NCBI GenBank assembly: GCA_002352485.1
Contig: DEIM01000044.1
Location: 1 to 6,265, forward strand
From: Candidatus Dadabacteria bacterium UBA2774
Lineage (GTDB): Bacteria; Desulfobacterota_D; UBA1144; Nemesobacterales; UBA2774
Length of the DNA: 6,265 bases
Direction of reading: 5' to 3'
Under the pieces are notes generated by a model. That model saw only the letters and a program-made list of their open reading frames with translations, was not told the DNA's origin and made no database searches. The position numbers were made by a program, and so were the translations under genes. Of this stretch, positions 1 through 5,265 are shown one piece after another. The first letter of the stretch is position 1; each line of letters opens with the position of its first letter.

Positions 1-73
1 CGGGACCACGGTGATTGCTTTTGTTGAGGACCCTGACAGTTATAAGGTGGAGCTTATTGAGAGGAAGGAGTGA
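1..73 (+). CDS. gloA: Glyoxalase I (lactoylglutathione lyase), C-terminal end only
   Basis: Only the last 23 codons and the TGA stop (71-73) lie in the window; the reading frame starts at base 2 and the gene extends beyond the left edge. The peptide contains VIAFVEDPDSYKVELIER, which closely matches, as I remember it, the C-terminus of E. coli GloA (VIAFVEDPDGYKIELIE). Glyoxalase I isomerises the hemithioacetal of methylglyoxal and glutathione to S-lactoylglutathione in the cytosol. The Glu codon at 50-52 (in KVELIE) lines up with the last metal ligand of the enzyme, Glu122 in E. coli. The usual Gly after PD is Ser here, a mild change. The product ends soon after that ligand, without the longer tail of the E. 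coli protein. It converges on rarA. Identity rests on a short but very characteristic stretch; the metal type and the rest of the active site cannot be judged. Confidence 0.85.
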   Translation, partial: GTTVIAFVEDPDSYKVELIERKE

Positions 74-116
74 TATTAAATACATGCTTTTATAGACTCA
101 GTATACGACAATTTAT

Positions 117-155
117 CACCCCCACCTTTAATCCTACCCCCTCAAGGGGGAGGAA
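117..155. repeat. C-rich hairpin-forming intergenic element, possible dispersed repeat
   Basis: The 95-bp gap between the converging gloA and rarA genes holds a block with C-runs at 119-123, 125-126, 133-134 and 137-141, followed by a perfect inverted repeat CCCCC-TCAA-GGGGG (137-150) and then AGGAA. The layout (C-runs, TTTAATCCT, then a C/G hairpin closing with AGGA) resembles intergenic elements I recall seeing repeated many times in genomes of delta-proteobacterial type. Only one copy is present here, so its repeat status is inference. On the minus strand the same block gives four G-tracts. Confidence 0.4.
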
Positions 156-160
156 TTTTA
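137..160 (+). terminator. Possible weak intrinsic terminator after gloA
   Basis: A five-pair G/C stem (137-141 with 146-150) and TCAA loop are followed by AGGAATTTTA, so a short T-tract ends near 159. It lies 64 bp after the gloA stop and would act on plus-strand transcripts. The stem is short and the T-tract is separated from it by five bases, so it may be part of the repeat element and not a dedicated terminator. On the minus strand no U-tract follows the stem, so it does not look like a rarA terminator. Confidence 0.3.
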
Positions 161-168
161 TGGTTTAA

Positions 169-1500
169 CTAATCTTTATTATTACGGCGTTTTTTCCATA
201 TCTTTTCGAGGTATTTTTTGATATTGGATTCTCTGCCTATGTCTTTAGGTTTGTAGAAGACCTTTTCTTTGAGCTCGATTGGAAGAAAATGCTGCTCCTT
301 TTCATCCTCACTCTGATCATGTGAGTACTTGTAGTGCTTACCGTAACCAAGGTCTTTCATGAGCTGGGTGGGCGCATTCCTTAAATGCATCGGTACCGGA
401 ACATCAGGCCTCTTGCGAACTTCGTCTATGGCGTTTCCTATAGCTTTGTATGAGGCGTTACTCTTGGGACAGCCTGAGAGGAAAGTCGCAGCCTGGGCGA
501 GAATGATGCTGGCCTCGGGCATACCCACGTAGTCAACTGCTGTGAATGAGGCGGTCGCCAGAGTAAGGGCGTATGGCTCCGCGTTACCGATATCTTCAGA
601 GGCTAGTACTATCAATCTCCTGGCAATGAACTTTGGGTCTTCACCAGCCTCTAACATTCTCGCAAGATAGTAAAGAGCGGCGTCGGGCTCACTTCCGCGA
701 ATGCTCTTAATGAATGCGGAGATGGTGTTATAGTGCTCCTCCCCTGCCCTGTCGTAGCGGTAATGGTGTGTCTGATAGGCTTCTTTTATTGTGTCTCTAG
801 ATATATTGTAGGACTCGCGCGACTCGGAGATATCAAAAGCTACCTCAAGGGCGTTCAGCATGGTGCGGGCATCGCCGCCGCACTGCCTGATAAGCTCTTC
901 CTGGGCCTCTTCGTTGAGCACAGCCTGCTTTAGCACCTCGTCTTGAATCAAGGCTTTATCCAAAATTGCAAGGAGGTCTTTTTCTGTCAGCGACTCTAGC
1001 ACATAAACGCCGGTGCGTGAAAGAAGGGGCGAGATTACCTCAAATGAAGGGTTTTCGGTAGTGGCGCCAATGAGAACGAGCGTGCCGTTCTCCACACTCT
1101 TAAGGAGCGCTGCCTGCTGGGATTTGTTGAAGCGGTGAATCTCGTCAATGAACAACACCGTACGCTTACCCATACGGAGCTCATGCTCGGCTTCGGAAAT
1201 TATCTCACGAAGCTCTTTTACGCCTGAGGATATAGCGTTTATCTGGATGAACCTTGCGTCGATCTTTGTAGCAAGCAGCCTCGCAAGAGTGGTCTTACCA
1301 GTGCCGGGAGGTCCCCAGAATATCATGGAGCGTATATGTCCGCCCTCGAGCATTCTGCGTATTATGCCCTCGGGACCGAGTAAGTGCTCCTGACCCTGAA
1401 TCTCATCAAAACTCCGGGGCCTTAGCCTTTCGGCAAGAGGTACCGCATCCTCTGGCGGTTTGAATAATGAAGGCTCTTGGGCCTGGTCTCTTGTAGACAT
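169..1500 (-). CDS. rarA: Replication-associated recombination protein A (RarA/MgsA), AAA+ ATPase
   Basis: This is a 443-residue cytosolic AAA+ ATPase of the RarA/MgsA (Mgs1/WRNIP1) family, which acts at stalled replication forks and gaps and is related to clamp-loader subunits. Visible motifs in order are: N-terminal PLAERLRPRSFDEIQGQEHL (21-40); Walker A GPPGTGKT (63-70); Walker B VLFIDE (115-120), followed by the family's IHRFNKSQQ; sensor 1 ATTEN (146-150); arginine finger in LLSR (R162); and sensor 2 GGDAR (208-212). The C-terminal half carries the MgsA tetramerisation region, for example FIARRLIVLASEDIGNA. Length is normal for the family. The ATG at 1498-1500 is chosen because conserved sequence begins about 20 residues in and no later Met fits. 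No Shine-Dalgarno is visible; the ATG is preceded by CTCTTTTTTT. The residue pair after the arginine finger is TG, where I remember xR in many homologues. It is isolated: convergent to gloA, and separated from the upstream gene by a strong terminator, so it should have its own promoter within 1501-1570. I see no clear promoter there; the best is TTGATT with a poor -10. Confidence 0.96.
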   Translation of the reverse strand: MSTRDQAQEPSLFKPPEDAVPLAERLRPRSFDEIQGQEHLLGPEGIIRRMLEGGHIRSMIFWGPPGTGKTTLARLLATKIDARFIQINAISSGVKELREIISEAEHELRMGKRTVLFIDEIHRFNKSQQAALLKSVENGTLVLIGATTENPSFEVISPLLSRTGVYVLESLTEKDLLAILDKALIQDEVLKQAVLNEEAQEELIRQCGGDARTMLNALEVAFDISESRESYNISRDTIKEAYQTHHYRYDRAGEEHYNTISAFIKSIRGSEPDAALYYLARMLEAGEDPKFIARRLIVLASEDIGNAEPYALTLATASFTAVDYVGMPEASIILAQAATFLSGCPKSNASYKAIGNAIDEVRKRPDVPVPMHLRNAPTQLMKDLGYGKHYKYSHDQSEDEKEQHFLPIELKEKVFYKPKDIGRESNIKKYLEKIWKKRRNNKD

Positions 1501-1570
1501 AAAAAAAGAGTAGAGGGATATGGGGATGAAATCAAGAGATATATCGATTCGGATGAACTCAGATGAATAT

Positions 1571-1606
1571 TAAAAAGCCCCTTCCCCTATAAAGAGGAAG
1601 AGGCTT
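1571..1606 (-). terminator. Rho-independent terminator of the IPTL-CTERM propeller gene
   Basis: Inverted arms 1575-1588 and 1593-1606 enclose a four-base loop. Read as minus-strand RNA, the arms pair over all 14 positions, with two G.U wobbles, and are followed by a U-tract (UUUUUAA) as expected for an intrinsic terminator. Read as plus-strand RNA, the same two positions become C.A mismatches and no U-tract follows the second arm. The element is therefore directional and serves the gene whose stop is at 1644, 38 bp upstream of it. It also insulates rarA from read-through. Confidence 0.88.
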
Positions 1607-1643
1607 CGTTTATTCATTTTCGTATTCTGAAACTATGCTTGCC

Positions 1644-2792
1644 CTAAACCCCAAGAAGCTTTCTTCGTCTCGCATAAGCAAAACCGATAACCCCTAAGAC
1701 TAGAGCCATGGTAATCAAGCCCCACTCTGACAGTGTGGGTATTTCAGATACCTTTGGCTGTACGATACACATGCCAGCGTCAAAATCTACTATGTTAAAA
1801 TCGGGACCATATAAATCGAGTATTTCGTCAGAGGAGACGAAGAGTGATAGAAGGTTTACATTTGCACCAGGGCCTGTGCGGAGAATGCTCGGTTGATTGT
1901 TAGAACTATTTCCTACATAGATCCTGCCGGCAAAATCCACTGCCAGACCTCCTTCAGGATCAGATGTTGCACCCGTAACAGATGAAATTTGCGCTTCAGA
2001 TATGAAAAACTCTGGGATTCCGGTATTAATATCTATTCTGAATACGCATGCACAGTTGTCATCCTCAGCCACGTATAGGTAATTACCAACTAAAAGAATC
2101 TGCTCGTCCAAATTCGGGTCAAAACCTAAAGCAGCAATTATCTGAGCTTCAGAAGTAAGGACGCTGCAAGGCCCTCCAGGCTGGCAAACAACTATACTGT
2201 CGGATGCCGCATCTGCTATATAAATATTAAAAGCATCATCTATATCAATGCCCCCTTCCAAGTCTGCATTGGTCTCGCCCGTTGCGGATTCAATTTGTTC
2301 CTCTGTTACCGAGACAGAGACAGCCGCTCCCGGCACTGTGATTTGTAATATACTGTCGCTTTGTTCATCGGCGGCATAAAGGTTACCGTCAGGCCCAAAC
2401 GCCATGCCTTTATCCAGATCGGCTGAAGAATCTCCGGTAGCTGCAATGAGTGCGGAGGTGGGTACAAAGAGGCTCAGATCTCCAAAACGCTCGGCACGAA
2501 GAACTTTACTTTCATCATCAAAGTCTTCTCCGAAATATACATCGCCGTTTAAATTACAAGCTATACCTACGTTATCACAATCGGCTTCATTCTCACCTGT
2601 AACGGCTAAAATTTCATCGTTTGTAACAAACTCTGAAAGCCTGCCTGCGGGATTTACCTTAAGCACAGAACATGCGGTCTCATCATCTAATTCAACAACT
2701 ATAAAAAGATCACCCGGATCGGCTTCTGAGCGTATTGCAAAAATAGAAATGACTAAAACTATAGTTAAAGCTGAGTAGATTAACTTTTTCAT
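1644..2792 (-). CDS. Secreted beta-propeller-like protein with IPTL-CTERM sorting tail
   Basis: The product is 382 residues with the start at 2792. A longer in-frame ATG exists at 2846, but the 2792 ATG has a strong GAGGAGG six bases upstream and opens directly into a signal peptide: MKK, a hydrophobic run at about 4-20, and likely cleavage after SEA (residue 24). The body (about 28-345) is built of repeats of about 50 residues with the pattern hydrophobic-S/T-x2-(E/Q)-I-x3-TG-x3-ADL-(D/E)-x-G-(I/M)-x-F-x2-DGNLYxAD-x2-SDSI. Five full units start near 52, 106, 158, 209 and 260; an N-terminal half unit (28-50) and a C-terminal half unit (314-345) complement each other. This suggests a six-bladed propeller, which is inference. 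The mature part has eight Cys, compatible with disulfides outside the cytoplasm. The tail (351-382) is IPTLSEWG, a hydrophobic helix, then ARRRK: the IPTL-CTERM tag, which exosortase H is thought to recognise and cleave. Ligand and role are unknown. It is monocistronic, with its own terminator. Confidence 0.9.
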   Translation of the reverse strand: MKKLIYSALTIVLVISIFAIRSEADPGDLFIVVELDDETACSVLKVNPAGRLSEFVTNDEILAVTGENEADCDNVGIACNLNGDVYFGEDFDDESKVLRAERFGDLSLFVPTSALIAATGDSSADLDKGMAFGPDGNLYAADEQSDSILQITVPGAAVSVSVTEEQIESATGETNADLEGGIDIDDAFNIYIADAASDSIVVCQPGGPCSVLTSEAQIIAALGFDPNLDEQILLVGNYLYVAEDDNCACVFRIDINTGIPEFFISEAQISSVTGATSDPEGGLAVDFAGRIYVGNSSNNQPSILRTGPGANVNLLSLFVSSDEILDLYGPDFNIVDFDAGMCIVQPKVSEIPTLSEWGLITMALVLGVIGFAYARRRKLLGV

Positions 2793-2798
2793 TCCAAT

Positions 2799-2805
2799 CC
2801 TCCTC
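2799..2805 (-). promoter_or_regulatory. Strong Shine-Dalgarno that fixes the start of the IPTL-CTERM gene
   Basis: Minus-strand GAGGAGG, six bases (ATTGGA) before the ATG at 2790-2792. No comparable site precedes the in-frame ATG at 2844-2846, and starting there would put 18 polar residues in front of the signal peptide. The shorter start is therefore preferred. Confidence 0.85.
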
Positions 2806-2833
2806 TCAAGAATATTGATGAAACATGTATTAA

Positions 2834-2863
2834 AACTGATATACAATTTATCATAACTGATAT
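2834..2863. repeat. 9-bp direct repeat AACTGATAT, two copies 21 bp apart
   Basis: AACTGATAT occurs at 2834-2842 and again, identically, at 2855-2863 (ATATCAGTT on the minus strand). The 21-bp start-to-start distance is two helical turns, so both copies face the same side of the DNA. The repeats flank the candidate -10 element of the IPTL-CTERM gene, which fits a transcription-factor operator. The binding protein is unknown and chance is possible in such AT-rich DNA. Confidence 0.4.
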
Positions 2864-2872
2864 CGTAGTCAA
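2845..2872 (-). promoter_or_regulatory. Candidate sigma70-like promoter of the IPTL-CTERM gene
   Basis: Minus-strand TTGACT (2867-2872, five of six consensus positions) and TAAATT (2845-2850, four of six) are separated by 16 bp. Transcription would start near 2838, leaving a leader of about 45 bases before the ATG at 2792. The upstream in-frame ATG at 2844-2846 would lie inside the -10 element, agreeing with the shorter start. The -10 match is only moderate. Confidence 0.35.
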
Positions 2873-2895
2873 AATAATCAAAAACTTAGCTTTCC

Positions 2896-2905
2896 GTTAA
2901 TTAAC
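2896..2905. promoter_or_regulatory. Perfect 10-bp palindrome GTTAATTAAC between divergent genes
   Basis: GTTAATTAAC is its own reverse complement and lies in the middle of the divergent intergenic region. It is flanked by AGCTT (2888-2892) and AAGCT (2906-2910), which extend the symmetry with a three-base offset on the left. It could be a dimeric regulator site able to affect both genes. This is a sequence observation only; AT-rich palindromes also arise by chance. Confidence 0.3.
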
Positions 2906-2937
2906 AAGCTTTTTGTCACCCGAATCATGAATAGTTA

Positions 2938-2983
2938 TTGATCACATCCTTCTGCATTACCCTATAAATCCAATATTTATAAT
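2938..2983 (+). promoter_or_regulatory. Candidate promoter region for the Ycf46-family gene
   Basis: A perfect TATAAT lies at 2978-2983, overlapping the first in-frame ATG (2982-2984), though no good -35 box stands 16-18 bp upstream of it. A second option is TATAAA (2963-2968) with TTGATC (2938-2943) at a long 19-bp spacing. With the TATAAT, transcription would begin near 2990, after the upstream ATG, which supports translation from a later start (3069). With the other pair, the leader to 2982 would be under ten bases and still lack a Shine-Dalgarno. Confidence 0.4.
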
Positions 2984-3068
2984 GACTTGCAATAAAACCA
3001 TAGCAGCACTAAGATTAAACAATAAAGACAGGGGAATATTGGATTTTCTATTACTAAAGATAAGTGAA

Positions 3069-4574
3069 ATGAAAAAAAATCTGGATAAATTGAAGGAGCT
3101 TCGGCTCCTGATACGCTCGCACTACAGTGTGATATATGTGGACACTCCCGAGGAAGAGCGCACGCACGGGCTTATCAGGCTCCTGGCGGACAATCTGAGA
3201 ATACCGTTTTTCTGCTGGTCGAGAACAAAGGGACTCGTACGTGAAGATATAGACTCCAAAGGCCCGGTATACGGCTCTCAGGATTTAAAGACCGCACTCT
3301 CTCATATAGAAGCCTCGAAATTTCAGGCCCTTTATCATTTCGGCGGTATCGGAGACTATTTAGAGGATAAGCTCATGGTGAGTATGGTAAAAGACGCGGC
3401 TTCAAGATTTTCTAGAAACTACGGTGCAATAATAATTACAGGGCAAAACGTGGAGATTCCAGAAACCCTAAGAACAATAACCGCTGTCTTTAAAATGCCT
3501 GAGCCCGATGCTGAGGAATATAGAGAGCTTCTGGGGCATGTGGTGAGGGACCTTTACTCGAGAATCAGCGTAGACGTAAAACTTTCTGAAGATGACACGA
3601 ATAAACTCCTGAATAATATAAAGGGGCTTACGCTTACAGAGGCTGAGAAGGTAATAACAAAAATTATAATCGAGGACGGTACGCTGTCGTCTGAGGACAT
3701 AGGAAAAGTAATCGAGGCGAAAAAGGATATTGTGGAGCGGGACGGGGTGCTCGAATACTATCCTGTAGAAGAGAGTATGGCGGATATAGCTGATCTTAAG
3801 GGGCTTAAGTCATGGTTATCCAAAAGAAAGGAAATTATTGTGAATCCCGAAAAGGCGAAAGAATTTGGACTGACCTTCCCAAAAGGAGTGCTACTGCTCG
3901 GTGTACCGGGCTGCGGAAAGAGCCTCTGCGCAAAAGCTGTCGCAACCGAGTGGGGACTGCCGCTGCTAAAACTCGATCCTTCGAACATATATAACAAGTA
4001 CATAGGGGAGACGGAAAAGAATTTTAAGCGGGCTATGAATACCGCTGAGAAAATGTCGCCCGTGATACTTTGGATAGACGAGATTGAAAAAGCATTTTCA
4101 TCAGCCGGCGGAGACTCGGCGGACGGGGGCGTATCCAGAAGGATATTCGGCACATTTCTCTCATGGCTCCAGGACAGAAAGGGAGACGTGTTTATCGTGG
4201 CAACGGCAAATGATGTGACAAAACTCCCGCCCGAGTTTTTAAGAAAGGGACGTTTTGATGAAATTTTCTTTGTAGATTTACCTGACCGGGAGGCAAGGAC
4301 AGCAATATTCGGCATTCACCTGGAAAAACGGGGCAAAAACCCATGTGATTTCGAAATCGACAATCTGGTGGATGCAACTGAGGTATTCAGCGGATCCGAG
4401 ATAGAGCAGGTAATTGTGGCTGGTCTGTATACGGCCTTTTCGGCAGAGAAAAAGCTGGATACACAAATACTGTTGGATGAAATAGACAGTACAAGCCCGA
4501 TATCACGAACAATGGCCGAGAAAATCACTGCCCTAAGAGAATGGGCGCAGGAAAGAACCGTTTGTGCTAATTAA
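3069..4574 (+). CDS. Ycf46-family AAA+ ATPase
   Basis: With the start at 3069 the product has 501 residues, about the usual Ycf46 length. The frame stays open upstream to an ATG at 2982, but those 29 extra residues are not like the family, and conserved sequence (ELRLLIRSHYSVIYVDT) starts about ten residues after Met 3069. Neither start has a good Shine-Dalgarno; a TTG at 3039 after AGGGG is a third option. In 501-residue numbering, the C-terminal AAA+ module has Walker A GVPGCGKS (278-285), Walker B VILWIDE (332-338), sensor 1 in VATAN (N381) and arginines in RKGR (392, 395). The N-terminal third looks like a second AAA-type fold that has lost its P-loop: a region at about 119-156 (AIIITGQNVEIPETL... 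then PEPDAEEYRELL) mimics sensor 1 and the following lid. The C-terminus TMAEKITALREWAQER is typical. The protein should be cytosolic. In cyanobacteria Ycf46 has been linked to inorganic carbon use; its role in non-phototrophs is unknown. Confidence 0.9.
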   Translation: MKKNLDKLKELRLLIRSHYSVIYVDTPEEERTHGLIRLLADNLRIPFFCWSRTKGLVREDIDSKGPVYGSQDLKTALSHIEASKFQALYHFGGIGDYLEDKLMVSMVKDAASRFSRNYGAIIITGQNVEIPETLRTITAVFKMPEPDAEEYRELLGHVVRDLYSRISVDVKLSEDDTNKLLNNIKGLTLTEAEKVITKIIIEDGTLSSEDIGKVIEAKKDIVERDGVLEYYPVEESMADIADLKGLKSWLSKRKEIIVNPEKAKEFGLTFPKGVLLLGVPGCGKSLCAKAVATEWGLPLLKLDPSNIYNKYIGETEKNFKRAMNTAEKMSPVILWIDEIEKAFSSAGGDSADGGVSRRIFGTFLSWLQDRKGDVFIVATANDVTKLPPEFLRKGRFDEIFFVDLPDREARTAIFGIHLEKRGKNPCDFEIDNLVDATEVFSGSEIEQVIVAGLYTAFSAEKKLDTQILLDEIDSTSPISRTMAEKITALREWAQERTVCAN

Positions 4575-4586
4575 CACCCAAGCTCC

Positions 4587-5150
4587 TTAACCGGCTGGAG
4601 CAGGGTCTTTAACGGCAAATGAAAACATTATCATGGAGAAGCCGTTAACGAGGAAATAGATACCCACCAGAAGCCCCAGGATATATGTGCTAGATGACGG
4701 GAACCCGGCATATATAAGCACACCCAGAATCAGGGAAGCAATACCGCTAATAAGTAACCATCCCCAATTTGGAGTAGGGTTCATCTGAAAAGCGTGAATG
4801 ATCTTGAAGATACCCTCGACGAATAAAAACGCAGCAAGGAGAAGGGTGAGAGTTACGACACCTTGTAATGGATTCTGAAGAAGGAGATAGCCGACAATGA
4901 GATATAATATGCCGCTTATCAGAATTAACAGGAGACTCTTCCAGTTGCCAGAGAAAAAGGAGCCGATAATAGAAATCACTCCGCCGACTAATAGAATGAC
5001 TCCGATTACAAGCTCAACGGTATAACTTGCAATTATGGGATGTCCTATGGCAACAAAGCCCGCGATTACATAGACGATGCCCATTACTAGTAACCACCAC
5101 CAATTTTGCCTGAGACCTTCTGCTATGCTAGTTCCGCTCATTTTCTCCAT
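4587..5150 (-). CDS. HdeD/DUF308-family inner-membrane protein
   Basis: The product has 187 residues and is almost entirely hydrophobic. Six membrane segments can be drawn at about 16-37, 43-66, 69-91, 96-118, 128-149 and 153-178. They form three similar hairpins, each opening with Asn-Trp (N16-W17, N69-W70, N128-W129) followed by a Leu/Ile-rich helix containing Gly, the internal triplication typical of DUF308. E. coli HdeD is needed for acid resistance at high cell density; for this homologue that is family knowledge, not shown. The start is ambiguous: AAGGAGG ends only two bases before the ATG at 5150 and eleven before a second ATG at 5141 (Met4), so either could be used. The stop codon is 12 bp from that of the converging Ycf46-family gene. 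A candidate promoter lies just upstream, and the gap to the PqiA-like gene is 115 bp, so it is probably transcribed on its own. Confidence 0.88.
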   Translation of the reverse strand: MEKMSGTSIAEGLRQNWWWLLVMGIVYVIAGFVAIGHPIIASYTVELVIGVILLVGGVISIIGSFFSGNWKSLLLILISGILYLIVGYLLLQNPLQGVVTLTLLLAAFLFVEGIFKIIHAFQMNPTPNWGWLLISGIASLILGVLIYAGFPSSSTYILGLLVGIYFLVNGFSMIMFSFAVKDPAPAG

Positions 5151-5152
5151 AT

Positions 5153-5159
5153 CCTCCTT
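5153..5159 (-). promoter_or_regulatory. Shine-Dalgarno of the HdeD-like gene with unusual spacing
   Basis: Minus-strand TAAGGAGG is a near-perfect anti-16S match. It lies two bases before ATG 5150 (too close for the usual optimum) and eleven before ATG 5141 (rather far). It confirms translation initiation here but does not decide between Met1 and Met4. Confidence 0.75.
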
Positions 5160-5177
5160 AGTTTATTTCATCCGAGT

Positions 5178-5208
5178 TTTATAGTATCTCAGATTGCTCA
5201 TATTACAA
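5178..5208 (-). promoter_or_regulatory. Candidate promoter of the HdeD-like gene
   Basis: Minus-strand TTGTAA (5203-5208) stands 16 bp before TACTAT (5181-5186) and 19 bp before the overlapping TATAAA (5178-5183). Each box matches about four of six consensus positions, five for TATAAA. Transcription would begin some 20-25 bases before the ATG at 5150, leaving just room for the AAGGAGG. The position in the 115-bp gap supports independent expression of the HdeD-like gene. Confidence 0.4.
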
Positions 5209-5265
5209 GGTGGCTCGGCCTGCACTTGAATTGAGATATAGCACAGCAAACTATTTCTATTGATT

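Noticed and set aside
733..933. Plus-strand open frame of 66 codons inside rarA
   Set aside because: It lies wholly opposite strongly conserved rarA coding sequence, resembles no family and has no ribosome binding site; it is a shadow frame. The same holds for 1148-1393.
1501..1570. rarA promoter TTGATT-17-TACTCT
   Set aside because: The -10 match is only about half of consensus and the region is too short and pyrimidine-rich to call; a promoter is expected here but I cannot place it.
2404..2778. Plus-strand open frame of 124 codons opposite the propeller gene
   Set aside because: Its Ser/Lys-rich composition mirrors the antisense of a repeat-rich Asp/Glu protein; the minus-strand frame has a signal peptide, repeats and sorting tag, so this one is an artefact. 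The 1708-1896 frame is rejected likewise.
3758..4315. Minus-strand open frame of 185 codons opposite the Ycf46-family AAA module
   Set aside because: It is antisense to the Walker A, Walker B and sensor motifs of a clear gene and has Ser/Pro-rich composition without family similarity. Smaller minus-strand frames between 4192 and 4528 are rejected for the same reason.
4582..4601. Hairpin GCTCC...GGAGC between the converging Ycf46-family and HdeD-like genes as a bidirectional terminator
   Set aside because: The stem is only five pairs with a ten-base loop, overlaps the end of the HdeD-like coding sequence, and no T-tract follows on either strand.
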